64,000 nucleotides of DNA from Teratosphaeria epicoccoides. Taxonomy: Eukaryota; Ascomycota; Dothideomycetes; Mycosphaerellales; Teratosphaeriaceae. The notes below the pieces were generated by a model. The model searched no databases. It saw only the letters and a program-made list of their open reading frames with translations, and was not told where the DNA came from. Positions within the stretch are counted from its first letter, which is position 1. The number at the start of each line of letters is the position of its first letter. The stretch lies in NCBI GenBank assembly GCA_021401465.1, contig JADDMT010000087.1:61902-125901 (forward strand), written 5' to 3'. Positions 31,232 through 41,863 of this stretch are shown piece by piece. Made by a program: the position numbers and the translations under genes.

Positions 31232-32762
31232 TTACTTCGCCTTGTAAGAATGCATCACATGCGCATTGCAATAAGCCTTCCATCCCTCAGCTCCCCACTC
31301 ACCACCGATACCACTCTCTTTATGTCCACCAAACAGCGCCTGAGGCGTCGGCTTCTCGAACGAATTGATGAAGACAGACCCAGCCTGCAATCTCTTGCCA
31401 ATGCGCTCAGCGCGTGCAACATCTTTGGCCCAAACACAAGCACCGAGGCCAGTGTTGGTGTTATTCGCCCTCTTGATGACCTCCTCCTCGTCAGTCCACG
31501 GCTGAGTGGGGACGATGGGCCCGAACGGCTCCTCTTGGATGATCCGCGAATCGTCCGGCGGGTTGTCAATAATTGTCGGCTGGACGAAGAAGCCTTTGCC
31601 AGCTGCGACCTCCGGCTCACCTACGGCAAACTTGTAACCATGGGACTTGCTGTCCCGAAAAAAAGTCTTGACCTTCTCATACTGCATCTTATTCTGGATC
31701 GGGCCCAAAAGAGCGCCAGAGTCTGGAGCGCCGGTCTTGATGGTCTTGGCGAAACTCACCATCTCCTTCAGCATTTCGTCGTAGATGTCCTGGTGAATGA
31801 AAATACGCTTGGTGGCCACACAGACCTGACCGGAGTTCTGGAAAGCTCCCATCACCAACTCTGGCGCCGTCTTCTTGACATCGACATCGGCACAGACGAT
31901 TGAGGCGTCGTTACCGCCGAGCTCGAGCGTAACACGTTTCAATGAAGGTGCAGCAGCTGCCATAATCTTCTTTCCCGTAGCGATGGAGCCAGTGAAGGAG
32001 ATCTTCGCGATGCCAGGATGCGTTGTGAGCATTGGGCCCAGCTTGTCGTCACCGCCGATCGCTTGGAATAAGCCGGGCGGAAGCACATCCTGTGCAAGCT
32101 CCGCGATCTTGAGAATCGTGTAGGGTGTATACGGCGATGGCTTCACAATAATCGTGTTACCTGTCAGGAGCGCAGGTACAATCTTGCCGAGGGAAAGAAG
32201 AATTGGCTATTGGATAAGGCATGTCAGTAGCACGTGGCTGACAAATCTATTGAGGACTTACAAAATTCCATGGGCATATTGCGCCAACAACACCAAGCGA
32301 AGAGTAGCTGGTGGTTACGACCTTGTCGGCATCTTCCAGCTTGGTCTCCGGAATATCTAAAGCACAGTGCCAGTCAAATTGCCCTGCACTTGCGTTTACC
32401 TCGAAGCTGGCGAATTGATGCGGCTTGCCAGCTTCCTGCTCAAGCAGTGCCGTAAGCTCGTCCGCGTGGGCGAGGTAGTGGTTCTTGAACTTGATCAAGT
32501 GCTTCTTGCGCTTCTCCAATGGCACCTGGCTCCATGACTCGAAGGCCTTCTACGCGCTGGCTACTGCATCGTCAACATCCTGCTGATTGCCTATTGGCAC
32601 CGGCCAGAGCTCTTGGCCGGTAACTGGATTGACGCCGTGGTGCTGTTCTTTGGCACCACGAGGTTTGCCGTCGATGATGTTCGAGAATGAGTCCCAAGAA
32701 AAATGGTCGAGATCTTCGAAGGGGACATGGTTCGGGATTCCGACGCACAATGTTTTCAGCAT
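31232..32762 (-). pseudogene. Aldehyde dehydrogenase with one premature TAG
   Basis: Exons 32762-32262 and 32206-31232 are joined by a clean 55-nt intron (GTAAGT to CCAATAG). They would encode a full-length 491-aa NAD(P)-dependent aldehyde dehydrogenase. Conserved parts are all present: ICPWNFPILL across the splice, GNTIIVKPSPYTP, FTGSIATGKKI, LELGGND with the general-base Glu, GQVCVATKR with the catalytic Cys, EEPFGPIVP and a C-terminal FGGHKESGIGGE. Codon 71 (32550-32552) is TAG, where relatives have a charged or polar residue before KAF-SWS. No frameshift is present. A CAG-to-TAG change would explain it. Either the allele is newly dead, the stop is read through, or the base call is wrong. 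Confidence 0.8.
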
Positions 32763-34319
32763 TTAAATTGCTACGAAGGTGGAACAGCAAGACGAGAAAG
32801 ATGGAAGATGGAAACAAATTAGGCTTCGGCGAAGCCTGCGTCCATATTGTAAGATCGCCGTCAGGGCTGCCTTTGTTCTATGATCAGATGATGCAGCATC
32901 AGCACTGAATGCCTTCTAGAAGCTCGTGCAACCCACTTCGGTAGTCGCGGAGGTGTTTCCTCGGTGCTTGTCGCCCACATGGTCAGCTACCCAACTCCCG
33001 AGGGTTCCTGAAGGCTGAAAAATGGTGTCTACGCTATCGACCCTTTGGGTGGCGTTTGAGTCAGGGTATCGACCCCACTTGACCGCGGGGCTCCAGCAAG
33101 ATCCTTGACTTATCCAGTGGCTTCACCCGGCACACGAACAGCACGGTAGTTGACAACGAACATCTGAACCGTCAGCCTCAGATCGCGGTAGTTCTCGCAA
33201 TGGTGATCTCAACATCCGGAGTGGTGCCTCTCATGCCTTGCCGACGGCAACTCAGCCTGGACCCACCGTGATCACGCCTTGTAGCTCAGATAGTTGGAGG
33301 CTAGAGCAGCTTGCTATGCGTGACTCTCGCATGGGAATGCGATCAGGAAGAAGATCCAAGAGTCCAGTAGTTGAGGCTAATGAAGCAGTGTACCTTCTGC
33401 AACATAGCGCAGATGAGGCGACTTCCTATCGTCCATAGACTTCAGCTTTCTGAGAGTGCTGATCACATAGCACCTGCAGATGCAATTACAAGCCGTATAC
33501 AATGGCTGGATTTCTTTGGCTAAGGGTCTCTCGCATGTCATTCCGGCTGTGAACGAGACCTATATCGCTGATGAAGCCGAGTCAAAACCGGCATTTCAAG
33601 TCGAAGCGACCCGGACGCTCCTGATAACAATGCTTACCTCCAGACTGCGGGCCGTTGATGACCTCGAGGATGGCCTCAAATTCGCAGATGCTCGGAAACG
33701 CAAGCAGTTTCCGGACGCTGTCAGTGAAGTGATGCCTTGCCGTCTGTGCTGCAGATGTTCACCGCCTTGTGCATGTCCTCGCCGTTGAAACGTGCAGGTT
33801 AAATCGTTGACAGGCTACAGGTGATAGCGGACATCGAGCGTCGGGCGACAATGTCCGAGAAGCTGGCTTGAGGACCTCCGTCACCAATAAGCCCAAGTTC
33901 ACCCAACGGTATATGCCTAGATGGCTGTATAGACCAGGAAGGCCTCCATCGCAACTTTTCAGTAAATACATGATCTCGTCTATCTAGAATGATGCGTGCT
34001 CACCACCTCATTCTGGCAGAAGCACGCTCATTGCGAACGCCATCGCTTTGTAGCTGCTTTGAAAATGAAGGGCATGTCCCTCATGGCGCCTGCCACCATA
34101 TCGTATCCATTCTCATGAATCGGGCATCGGTACAAAAGAAGCATTAACCCGCTAGCCATAGTCGTTCCATCGCTGAGTCCATGCGACCTCTGGTTGAAGT
34201 ATCCATACTCGCTGCGCCATGCACATCATCGCTGATGTCTGTGCATGCACCGCTCGTGCTGCCTCGTCATGTAGCCGTACTCTCACCGCGATGCGGCGGG
34301 CATGCAAGACGCGGTGCGG
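32763..34319. other. Long intergenic region without a supported gene
   Basis: About 1.56 kb between two leftward genes. Several short frames exist on both strands (for example 33480-33788 forward), but none has recognisable motifs, signal peptides or splice structure. I see no repeat or RNA gene. Confidence 0.4.
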
Positions 34320-35104
34320 TTACAAATCTGGGTCCTCCTCATCTGGCAGCGGCATCTGAGCTGCATCGTGCATCTCCTTCTGATACTGCTCCATGGCGGC
34401 TTGGTCGACCTGGACTTCCGGAGGTGCCAGAGCTGGCGCAGCAACGAATTCCTGTGTGTTGGTTAGCCTTCTCATATCCTTGGCCTGTGCTTGCAATCGC
34501 CTGAACGTACCAAAGTCTGATTGCCAACCAGCTTCCTCGCCAACCACAAGAATGGCTTCTCGAAGTTGTAGTTGCTCTTGGCCGAGATATCGTAGTACTG
34601 CAGGTTCTTCTTCCGGTGGAAAGTGATGGTCTTGGCCTTGACTTTGCGCTCCTTGACATCTACCTTGTTGCCGGTCAAGACGATCGGAATGTTCTCGCAG
34701 ACGCGGACGAGATCGCGATGCCAGTTGGGCACGTTCTTGTAGGTGATACGGGAGGTGACGTCGAACATGATGATGCCGCACTGGCCGTTGATATAGTAAC
34801 CATCGCGCAGACCACCGAACTTCTCCTGACCCGCCGTGTCCCACACATCGAACTGGATCTGGCCGAGGTTCGTAGTGAAGCCGAGAGGGTGGACTTCGAC
34901 ACCGAGCGTGGCAATGTACTTCTTCTCGAACTCGCCGGTCAAATGGCGCTTGACGAAGGTGGTCTGTTGTTTTGCTGCTTATCAGTATGCTGCCTGCCGA
35001 ACCCATCAAATAACCATCCACAAATGCTGCTCGCTCACCTTTCCGGTACCACCATCACCGACAAGCACGAGCTTGAAGGTAGGAACCTGTTGGCCTTCCG
35101 CCAT
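34320..35104 (-). CDS. Ran GTPase (Gsp1/Spi1)
   Basis: Three exons, 35104-35039, 34963-34511 and 34451-34320, with introns of 75 nt (GTGAGC to AACAG) and 59 nt (GTACGT to CACAG). The product is 216 aa, exactly the usual Ran length. The first intron falls directly after GDGGTGK, splitting the P-loop from its Thr. Also present: KKYIATLGVEVHPL (switch I), DTAGQEKFGGLRDGYY (switch II), NKVD, SAKSNYNFEKPF and the acidic tail PDEEDPDL. Ran-GTP/GDP drives nuclear import and export, spindle assembly and envelope formation. No lipidation Cys is present, as expected. Identification is unambiguous. Confidence 0.97.
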
Positions 35105-35759
35105 TTTGATTTCCTGGTGTGACTGTGTAGTGTATCCGCCCTTGCGCAGTGCTCGCTGTGGTCTCGTTGACCTGGTGTTGTGGTTATCTTAGTGGTGAAG
35201 CTGCAGTAGCGCAGTCTCGATGTCGTGTTGTTCTGGGAGTGGAGGAGTGGTTTGCGGATGTTTTCAAGACGGTGAGAAAATAACCCCGCTACACGTCCGT
35301 GCGCACCTAGTGCCGTGGTTGTTGCCTTAGCACCGTGACAGCTTGACGAGTCTATCGCTTGCCTTCACTACGTCGATGTTGACAAACACACTACATGTAC
35401 TCAACCTTCACGTTCCCAAAACAGCGACCATGAGCAAACTTTTAACGACGCGCGGCGCGAGCTCGCAGGTATGGCAATGGCGCCACGTCTCACAGTAGGC
35501 AGAAGGAAGCTCCGTTGCCTGCTGGCGCCCAACTCCGCGCCCGACCGCCAGCTGGCCGTGGTTGCGTTCGAAATGCCAACAGTCTGAACATTCATCATGC
35601 AATGGCCCGGCAGTGACCACGAGACGTGTCTACATTCGCGATCTCTAGTAGACGATACTTGAGAATTGCTCCACCGAAGGCCTGACCCCCGCTCAAGCGA
35701 CAATCTATCGAAGATCGCCTCCTGTGGCAGAGAGGTCAAAGAACGGCGGGCACCGGCAG
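35105..35759. other. Ran upstream region
   Basis: About 650 bp upstream of the Ran gene. A leftward 126-codon frame (35401-35781) is Ser/Arg-rich without any motif and I do not call it a gene. Confidence 0.4.
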
Positions 35760-36095
35760 TCATTGGAACAAGGGTACGCAAGAGTTTGGTCCTATCTCAT
35801 GGGTAGGCATCGCGCGCGATTTCATCAGTCTGTGTTGACAGATTAGGCATTGAGGGTTACGCGAGGGTTTGGTATATGGTGTGCGCCCTCTCAAGGACCA
35901 CTTATCAGTCCATAATTGCCAATACGAAACCCTCCTCGAAATGGATTTACCATCGCTCCACCATGCTCGATAGGTCTCGAACACTTGCTCCACATCTCGA
36001 AGCCCAATGCGTCCGTGCCAATCACCGATTTTCATCTTCTTGAGACTGTTTACCATCTCTTTCAGCTTCTTCATGAGCCTCAGAAACGGGCCCAT
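35760..36095 (-). pseudogene. Possible remnant of a 2EXR-like gene C-terminus
   Basis: An open stretch with an amphipathic, Lys-rich helix (LRLMKKLKEMVNSLKKMKIGD) followed by VEQVFETYRAWW. It lies downstream on the same strand as a broken 2EXR-like N-terminus, and similar Trp-containing helical tails occur in that family. Several stops and frame changes separate the two. The link is inferred from position and composition only. Confidence 0.3.
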
Positions 36096-36352
36096 TTCAC
36101 GCCAAAGGCACTGTTGCGGTGCCCAGCGGAATCTTTCATCATCTTCCCCGATACGGTACGTCTCGATCCAGTGAAATGGATGTTCGAGGTGCCGACATTA
36201 TTGGCGGTGTCTTACGAACATCGGTCACTGGACATTCCAGGTTTTCCTGGCGTCCGAGCTCGTAGAATACTGTCGGCATATGTTGGTCAGACACATTGCG
36301 GACCCAAGAGGTGACCTCATCTGTGGCTGGAGGAGGTATGATCTGTTGTCGA

Positions 36353-36829
36353 TCAGATCTTGCAGCCACTGACGTCCGTGCTGGGATGCTGCGGCCGCAA
36401 GGCGCGACCGTGTGAGTAGCCTAGTGCCGGAGGAAGATCAACTGTCCAAGCCAACTCACACAATCTCAGGCTCACACCGAAGACAGGCATTACCTCTTTG
36501 CGCTCCAGGCGACTTGTCTGCGCTAGTTGTGGCGACTCTAAAGAGCTGATGTCACTCGTTTTGACCAGGTGACGATCACTGTGTGTGCGAGCTCGTGCCG
36601 GAGGAAGTCAGTCAATAACATGGGGTGGTACTTCGCGGTAATACGCCAGGCCAGAGTCATCTAGCAGGAGAAATTTGTAGATCGTGACCCTCAGCTCGGA
36701 CAGTAGATCGAGAAAGCGAAACTCCTGCTGCTGGCGCGACTTGCGCTTGCCGTGAATCGCGGGCTTTGTACGCGGGGCATCAACGGCGTGCTGATGGCCG
36801 GCCGATGTCGACTGTTTCGATCGTGCCAT
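36353..36829 (-). pseudogene. Broken 2EXR-like hypothetical gene
   Basis: From the ATG at 36829 (MARSKQSTSAGHQ) the frame gives a basic N-terminus, then FRFLDLLSELRVTIYKFLLLDD, which matches the start of the fungal 2EXR domain. A TGA at 36608-36610 (codon 74) interrupts it. The same frame continues with LESPQLAQTSRLERKEVMPVF, the family's second conserved block, up to a stop at 36353. No intron in a compatible phase removes the TGA: the visible AG acceptors do not match the available donor phases. This makes it the second nonsense-disrupted member of the family in the window. Confidence 0.5.
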
Positions 36830-37379
36830 GGTTGTGTAAGTCGTGCTCGCCTGGAAGTGGCAGTTCAGCAACACTTACTCAGGCAAGCTCCTGCGAGTAC
36901 AGTGGATGCGTACAAGAGCTTCAGAGACAATGCAACATGAATAAAAGCGACGAGATGGCGCGCGTCAGGCCTCGTGCTGTCTCACAAACCCCAATAGCTT
37001 CTCTCGGTGGTCTTCCACCATCTTGGCGTCTCAGATATCATGGAACTCCGAACAACCTTTTCCACAGCATGAACCGTGTCTAGATTTCGTGAAGTGCGCT
37101 ACAAGCAGGCAAACATCGTGAGATCCTAGCTGAGAGCGGCGGCGCGTGAGCTATGTCATTGGGTACTGGCACGTTGTCAAAGAGAGAGGCACGTTATGGC
37201 TAGTGGAGTCGAACGTGAGCGGGCGACGACTACTACTACTATGCATGTCGTCATGCTGAAACGTCAATGCGCAATATAGCAAACGAATTACATGTACCGT
37301 AGGTACCTTGGTAGCTAGGAGCTCAGTATCAAACCTCTCTCTGCCGTTGCCATTCCACCTTTACTCATCACCCTGCAAG
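36830..37379. other. Divergent intergenic region upstream of MCR1
   Basis: About 550 bp with an (ACT)n-like run near 37227-37240. It should contain the MCR1 promoter. No gene is seen. Confidence 0.35.
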
Positions 37380-38491
37380 ATGTTTTCAAGCAGGCTATTC
37401 AGACCTGCACAGCAGCTGTCAAATGTAAGTCCATGCCATCCACGCAGAACGATGAGAATAGGAGAAGCATCGCTTGCTGACAGACGCCTCCTCAGCATGT
37501 TCGTCGATACGCAACCGAGCCTACAAAAAGCGGGAGCAATACCGTACTCTACGGCGCGATGGGTGCGGCGGCGCTAGGTGGTGGATACTACTACTACACC
37601 AACAGCGGCACAGTGGGCCAGCATGGCAAAGTGAACGAGTCTGGCGCACATGGTCAACCAGCATCGAAGACTGAGGAGCAGAACATCCCGGCCAAGACTG
37701 GCGACCCATCCAAAGCCTTCACTGGTGGCGAACAGGGCTTCATCGGCTTGGTGTTGGACAAAATTGAGGAGGTCAACCACAACACGAAGAAGTTCCGCTT
37801 CAAACTTCCCGAGGAGGACTCCGTTTCAGGCCTGAACGTTGCCAGCGCACTTCTCACCAAGTACAAGGGTCCTGAAATGGAGAAGCCTGCCATCAGACCA
37901 TACACCCCGATCAGCGACGAGGACGAGAAGGGCTATCTTGATCTGCTCGTAAAGCGTTACCCGGGCGGCCCAATGTCTGAGCACCTCCACAACATGAACC
38001 CTGGACAGCAACTCGACTTCAAGGGACCCATCCCAAAGTACCCATGGACACCGAACAAGCACGAGCACGTCGCATTTGTCGCCGGTGGCACAGGTATCAC
38101 GCCCATGTACCAAGTCGCACGCGCCATCTTCAAGAACCCAGAGGACAAGACCAAAGTCACGCTTGTATTCGGCAACATCAGCGAAGAGGACATCCTGCTC
38201 AAGAAGGAATTTGAAGAGCTAGAAAACAACTACCCAAATCGTTTCCGCGCATTTTACGTTTTGGACAAGCCGCCGGAGGGCTGGCAGCAGGGCAAGGGTT
38301 TCGTGACGAAGGATCTGTTGAAGACAGTACTGCCGGGACCGAAAGACTGTAACGTGAAGGTGTTTGTTTGTGGGCCGCCAGGCATGTACAAAGCTATTTC
38401 GGGACCGAAGAAGAGTCCGGCGGAGCAGGGCGAGCTGCAGGGGTATTTGAAAGAGCTGGGGTACACTGAGGATCAGGTGTACAAGTTCTAG
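37380..38491 (+). CDS. MCR1: Mitochondrial NADH-cytochrome b5 reductase
   Basis: Two exons, 37380-37424 and 37496-38491, split by a 71-nt intron (GTAAGT to CTCAG), giving 346 aa. The N-terminus (MFSSRLFRPAQQL, then HVRRYATEP) is a basic mitochondrial presequence, followed by a Gly/Tyr-rich membrane stretch (AAALGGGYYYY). The FAD domain has RPYTPIS and GGPMSEHLHNM; the NADH domain has GGTGITPMYQV and CGPPGMYKAISG; the chain ends VYKF. All are standard for Mcr1, which in yeast is sorted to the outer membrane and intermembrane space. It supplies electrons via cytochrome b5 for ergosterol synthesis and ascorbyl-radical reduction. The conserved YKF end followed by TAG shows TAG is a true stop in this genome. 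Confidence 0.95.
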
Positions 38492-38893
38492 AAGAGGAAT
38501 TTGGGACTGGAGGTCGCGGTGTATCATATAGCTGTGCAGAATGGAAAGGACAGCATGATGACCACGTGGTCAATTAAACGACTGGTTGATTCCACTGTCA
38601 AAACGATGGATCTGACCACCAATTTGAGCCGTCAAATCATGGCATGAAGGAAGCAAGCGAATCGTCAAGCAGTCAATCGTGTGGACCGTCATCCGATAGT
38701 GGTGAACTGGCCGATCGACGAATGCCATCACGCAAGCTTTCAACTGCCAGAGGTCAAACACAGGGGTCAACGGGTCTTGATATATTGGATGACCCCGATG
38801 ATCGGAAACTGTATAGCACTTCACCAGTTTGTACGCTTCTCATGGCTCTGTCAACAAGTCATCGCCTCAGATATGGCAATCCTTGCCTGCGAT
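38492..38893. other. Convergent intergenic region
   Basis: About 400 bp between the convergent MCR1 and amidohydrolase genes; it should hold both 3' UTRs. Nothing else is recognised. Confidence 0.35.
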
Positions 38894-39925
38894 CTACGGT
38901 CTCGGTGGCGCTCTGACTCTCAACAACTTCTCTGAATTGCCATAAGCAATTGCATCCAACTGCTCCTTCGTCACCAGCCCGCTTTTCTCCAGCTCCTCGA
39001 TCCACTTCAACCCATTCTCATTCTTCTCGAACGGATAGTCCACGCTGTACAGTATATGGTCGATCTTCGTGTTGTGAAGAATGGTCCTCATGGGATCTAA
39101 GGACCACACGCCGGATGTCGTGATCCAGATATTTTCGTCGTAGACCTGAAATTGACCATTAGCACACTACACATTAATGGGAGAGGAGCTTTGAGGAAGG
39201 CGTGCCTGCTTAAACGGCTTCACATCACCCCACCGCACACTCAACTTCTCAATCCTCGCGAGCATGAACGGAATCATCTCGCCGAAATGTCCAATGATGA
39301 TCTTCAGCTTCGGAAACTTATCGAACTTCCCGCTCGCATGCAGCCGGAGCACATGCAACGCCACTTCATTGTGCCAGCCCCATCCGCTCGACCCAAGACT
39401 CTTGCTAGCACCAGCAGTGAAATTCCCTGTATATCGAGGTCCCATATCGGCGGAAGGCCACGCAGGATGGAGGTAGCACGGCACATCCAGTTCCTCAAAT
39501 TTGGACCACATGACATCATACTCCTCGCCGTCGTAGTACTTGCCGTTCACGTGGCAGTCGATGAGTGCGCCCACGAAGCCGTGGATCTTGACTGTTCGCT
39601 CCAGTTCCTCCGCAGCGGCTTTAGGGTCCTTGAGGGAGAGGACGGCGAAGCCTGCGAAACGGGTGGGGTGTTTCTTGATGGCAGCTGCAAGTTGGTCGTT
39701 GGCGTCGTGTGCCTGCTGCGGTAAGATGGTGCCGGGTCCATGGGAGATGACTTGGAGGGAGACTTTGCCTTTTTCCATATCTGTGAGCCGGACATCGTCG
39801 AGGTTTTTGAGCTGGGTCTCGAGGCCGGGAATGGCTTTGAACTGCTCGGCGTAGCTGTCGTGGAGGGCATTGCCGATAGCGGTGGAGAAGAAGTGCTCTT
39901 CTAGTGTGATGAGTGGAGGGAACAT
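38894..39925 (-). CDS. Amidohydrolase-2 family metal-dependent hydrolase/decarboxylase
   Basis: Two exons, 39925-39206 and 39145-38894, giving 323 aa. The TIM-barrel metal-site motifs are present in order: LEEHFF (ExH-type) near residue 10, HPAWPS near 158, IIIGHFGEMIPFML near 210 and SVDYPFE near 275. This is the layout of the ACMSD/gamma-resorcylate and 2,3-dihydroxybenzoate decarboxylase group, which removes CO2 from aromatic acids; the exact substrate is unknown. The 60-nt intron (39205-39146) starts GC (AAGCAG|GCACGC), has a GTGCTAATGG branch and ends TTTCAG. It joins KPFKQ to VYDENIW as in relatives, so it appears to be a GC-AG intron. It is divergent from an enoyl-CoA hydratase-like gene. 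Confidence 0.85.
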
Positions 39926-40299
39926 TCTGATTGATAGACCTTGTGACTAAAGAAATCCTTCATACGGACTGTGGCCTGGAAGGGGTGGCAGGCCTGGAAT
40001 GGAGGACGATATCTCTGGGCTGTGCAGTGAGCAATTACAATTGATGGTTGGACCTCCGTTGAATGGTAACGTTGTGCGAATGTACTGCTTTCTCGACACT
40101 CTGCGCTATGATCTGCTGGCCGTGGAAGTCAAATAGAGAAAGACAGTGGAATGACTTTTGGGTAAGGGAAGCTCACACTCTATGTCATTCGGCAGCTCCT
40201 ACCCGGAGATCACTTAAGGTATGCGAAGTGTCCACATTTCGATTCTACCGAGAGGATCACAGTTATACTCTTCATCTTCCTAACACTACTCCATCTCCA
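39926..40299. promoter_or_regulatory. Shared divergent promoter, amidohydrolase / enoyl-CoA hydratase-like
   Basis: 374 bp separate the two start codons and no other gene fits. The close head-to-head spacing of two catabolic enzymes suggests shared control. I cannot name a binding site. Confidence 0.45.
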
Positions 40300-41333
40300 A
40301 TGCCCATCATGGGCGCCGACATCCCCCAACTCTCCCTCCCCAATTCCTATACTGAGCACAGCGCAAATGATTATCAAGAGATCAAAATCCACCATGTACC
40401 ACAGCAAAGCCAGAATGTCAGTCCCGCTATCCTAATCGAGCTACACCGCCCCAAAAGATACAACGCCTTCACGAACCGCATGATGCGCGAACTCGAATCC
40501 ATCTTCACCCTCCTCGACGTCGATGACCGCGTCAGGGTCATCGTTGTCACGGGCAGCGGCCGCATGTTCTGCGCCGGCGCGGACCTGGACACTTCCTTTG
40601 TCGGCGGCGAAGAGGAGAATCGAGATCACAGGGATGGCGGAGGCAGGGTTACGATGGCGATCATGCGATGTCGGAAGCCTACGATTGCCGCGATGCAGGG
40701 GAGGGCGGTGGGCGTGGGCGTGACGATGACGTTACCGATGAACATCCGGGTGGTGTGGGAGGGTGCGAAGATTGGATTTGTGTTTGCAAGACGGGGGTTG
40801 GTAATGGAAGCGGCGAGCTCATTCTTTCTGCCGAGATTGATTGGGTGGGTTTGTCTTGATATTGCTGAGGGTTGACGAGGGAGGAGATGATACTGACAGC
40901 CGGTGATCCTAGTATGAGCCGAGCCCTCCATCTCGTAACCACCGGCGCCACATACCCAGCCAACCATCCCCTTCTCTCCGCCCTTTTCTCCGAAACTCTC
41001 AAGGAACCCGAAGACGTCCTTCCGCGGGCCCTGGAGATCGCAGACGAGATCGTCAGGAATTGCTCTACCGTATCAACCTTTCTTTGCAAGGAAATGATGT
41101 ACCGCGATACGGGCTCACCAGAGGCCCAGCACCTGCTCGACAGTAGGCTGATCTATGAGCTTTGCAGCAGCAACGATAACAAGGAAGGCGTTGCGGCTTT
41201 CCTGCAGAAGCGGCCGGTGAAATTCACTGGCTCGATGCAGGCGGACGCACCTAACACGTGGCCGTGGTATACTCCGCCGGACATCGGAAATAGGCCTGTG
41301 GCGCAGGGGCACAAGCGGTTGCCGAAGTTATGA
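40300..41333 (+). CDS. Enoyl-CoA hydratase/isomerase family protein
   Basis: Two exons, 40300-40844 and 40913-41333, with a 68-nt intron (GTGGGT; ACTGACAG; CCTAG), giving 321 aa. An alternative ATG lies three codons downstream. Crotonase motifs: HRPKRYNAFTNRMM near 55, the oxyanion-hole segment GRMFCAGADLD near 90, GRAVGVGVTMTLPMNIRV near 135 and GLVMEAASSFFLPRLIG with a candidate catalytic Glu, continuing after the splice into SRALHLVTTGATYPA. It should act on an enoyl-CoA in fatty-acid or aromatic side-chain breakdown. The chain ends Pro-Lys-Leu, a possible weak PTS1, which would place it in peroxisomes. It is paired head-to-head with the amidohydrolase. Confidence 0.85.
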
Positions 41334-41863
41334 GCTCGGCTGAACGTGTCGCAGGCCTCGATATCGACAGAAGTGGAAAGTATCCAACAGTCAATCCCTC
41401 ACTCGTCCTGATGCTGCTGTTGTTCCTTCACTGATCGATAACAGATGCTTCCGCATCCCCCCCTCCGCCTTGTCCGTCTGCCCCCCAACATTCAGTCAAC
41501 TAGCCCCCCTTTGTCGCCACCCATACTGGCTCCAAGTCCTCCTCAAATCTGCAGCCCTCCGTTTTCAGGGGCACGCCATGCCCGAGTCACCAACGGTGAT
41601 CCTGCCGTCAATGGATGACTCGCTCTTTGATCAACGTGATTGACAAGTCACCGAATAAGAAGTGCATTACCGTCATGTCACTGCTTCGACCGCTTGTGTA
41701 TTTATTGTGTTTTCCGGGTAAGAGTTAGTTTCTATTGGTGCTATGTGGGGTATCGTCATTACGTCTCTGGCCAGAAAATAATGAAAATCCGCGCACGCTG
41801 TCCTGGGTATACATCATGCCTACTGTCATCCAGCAAGACTCTCCTGAAATTGGGATATCTGCA
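41334..41863. other. Convergent intergenic region
   Basis: About 530 bp between convergent genes, with a C-rich stretch near 41455-41510. No gene is called. Confidence 0.35.

Noticed and set aside
33480..33971. Facing open frames in the long intergenic region, considered as a hypothetical gene pair
   Set aside because: Neither strand shows conserved motifs, signal peptide or splice logic; lengths are within chance for this base composition.
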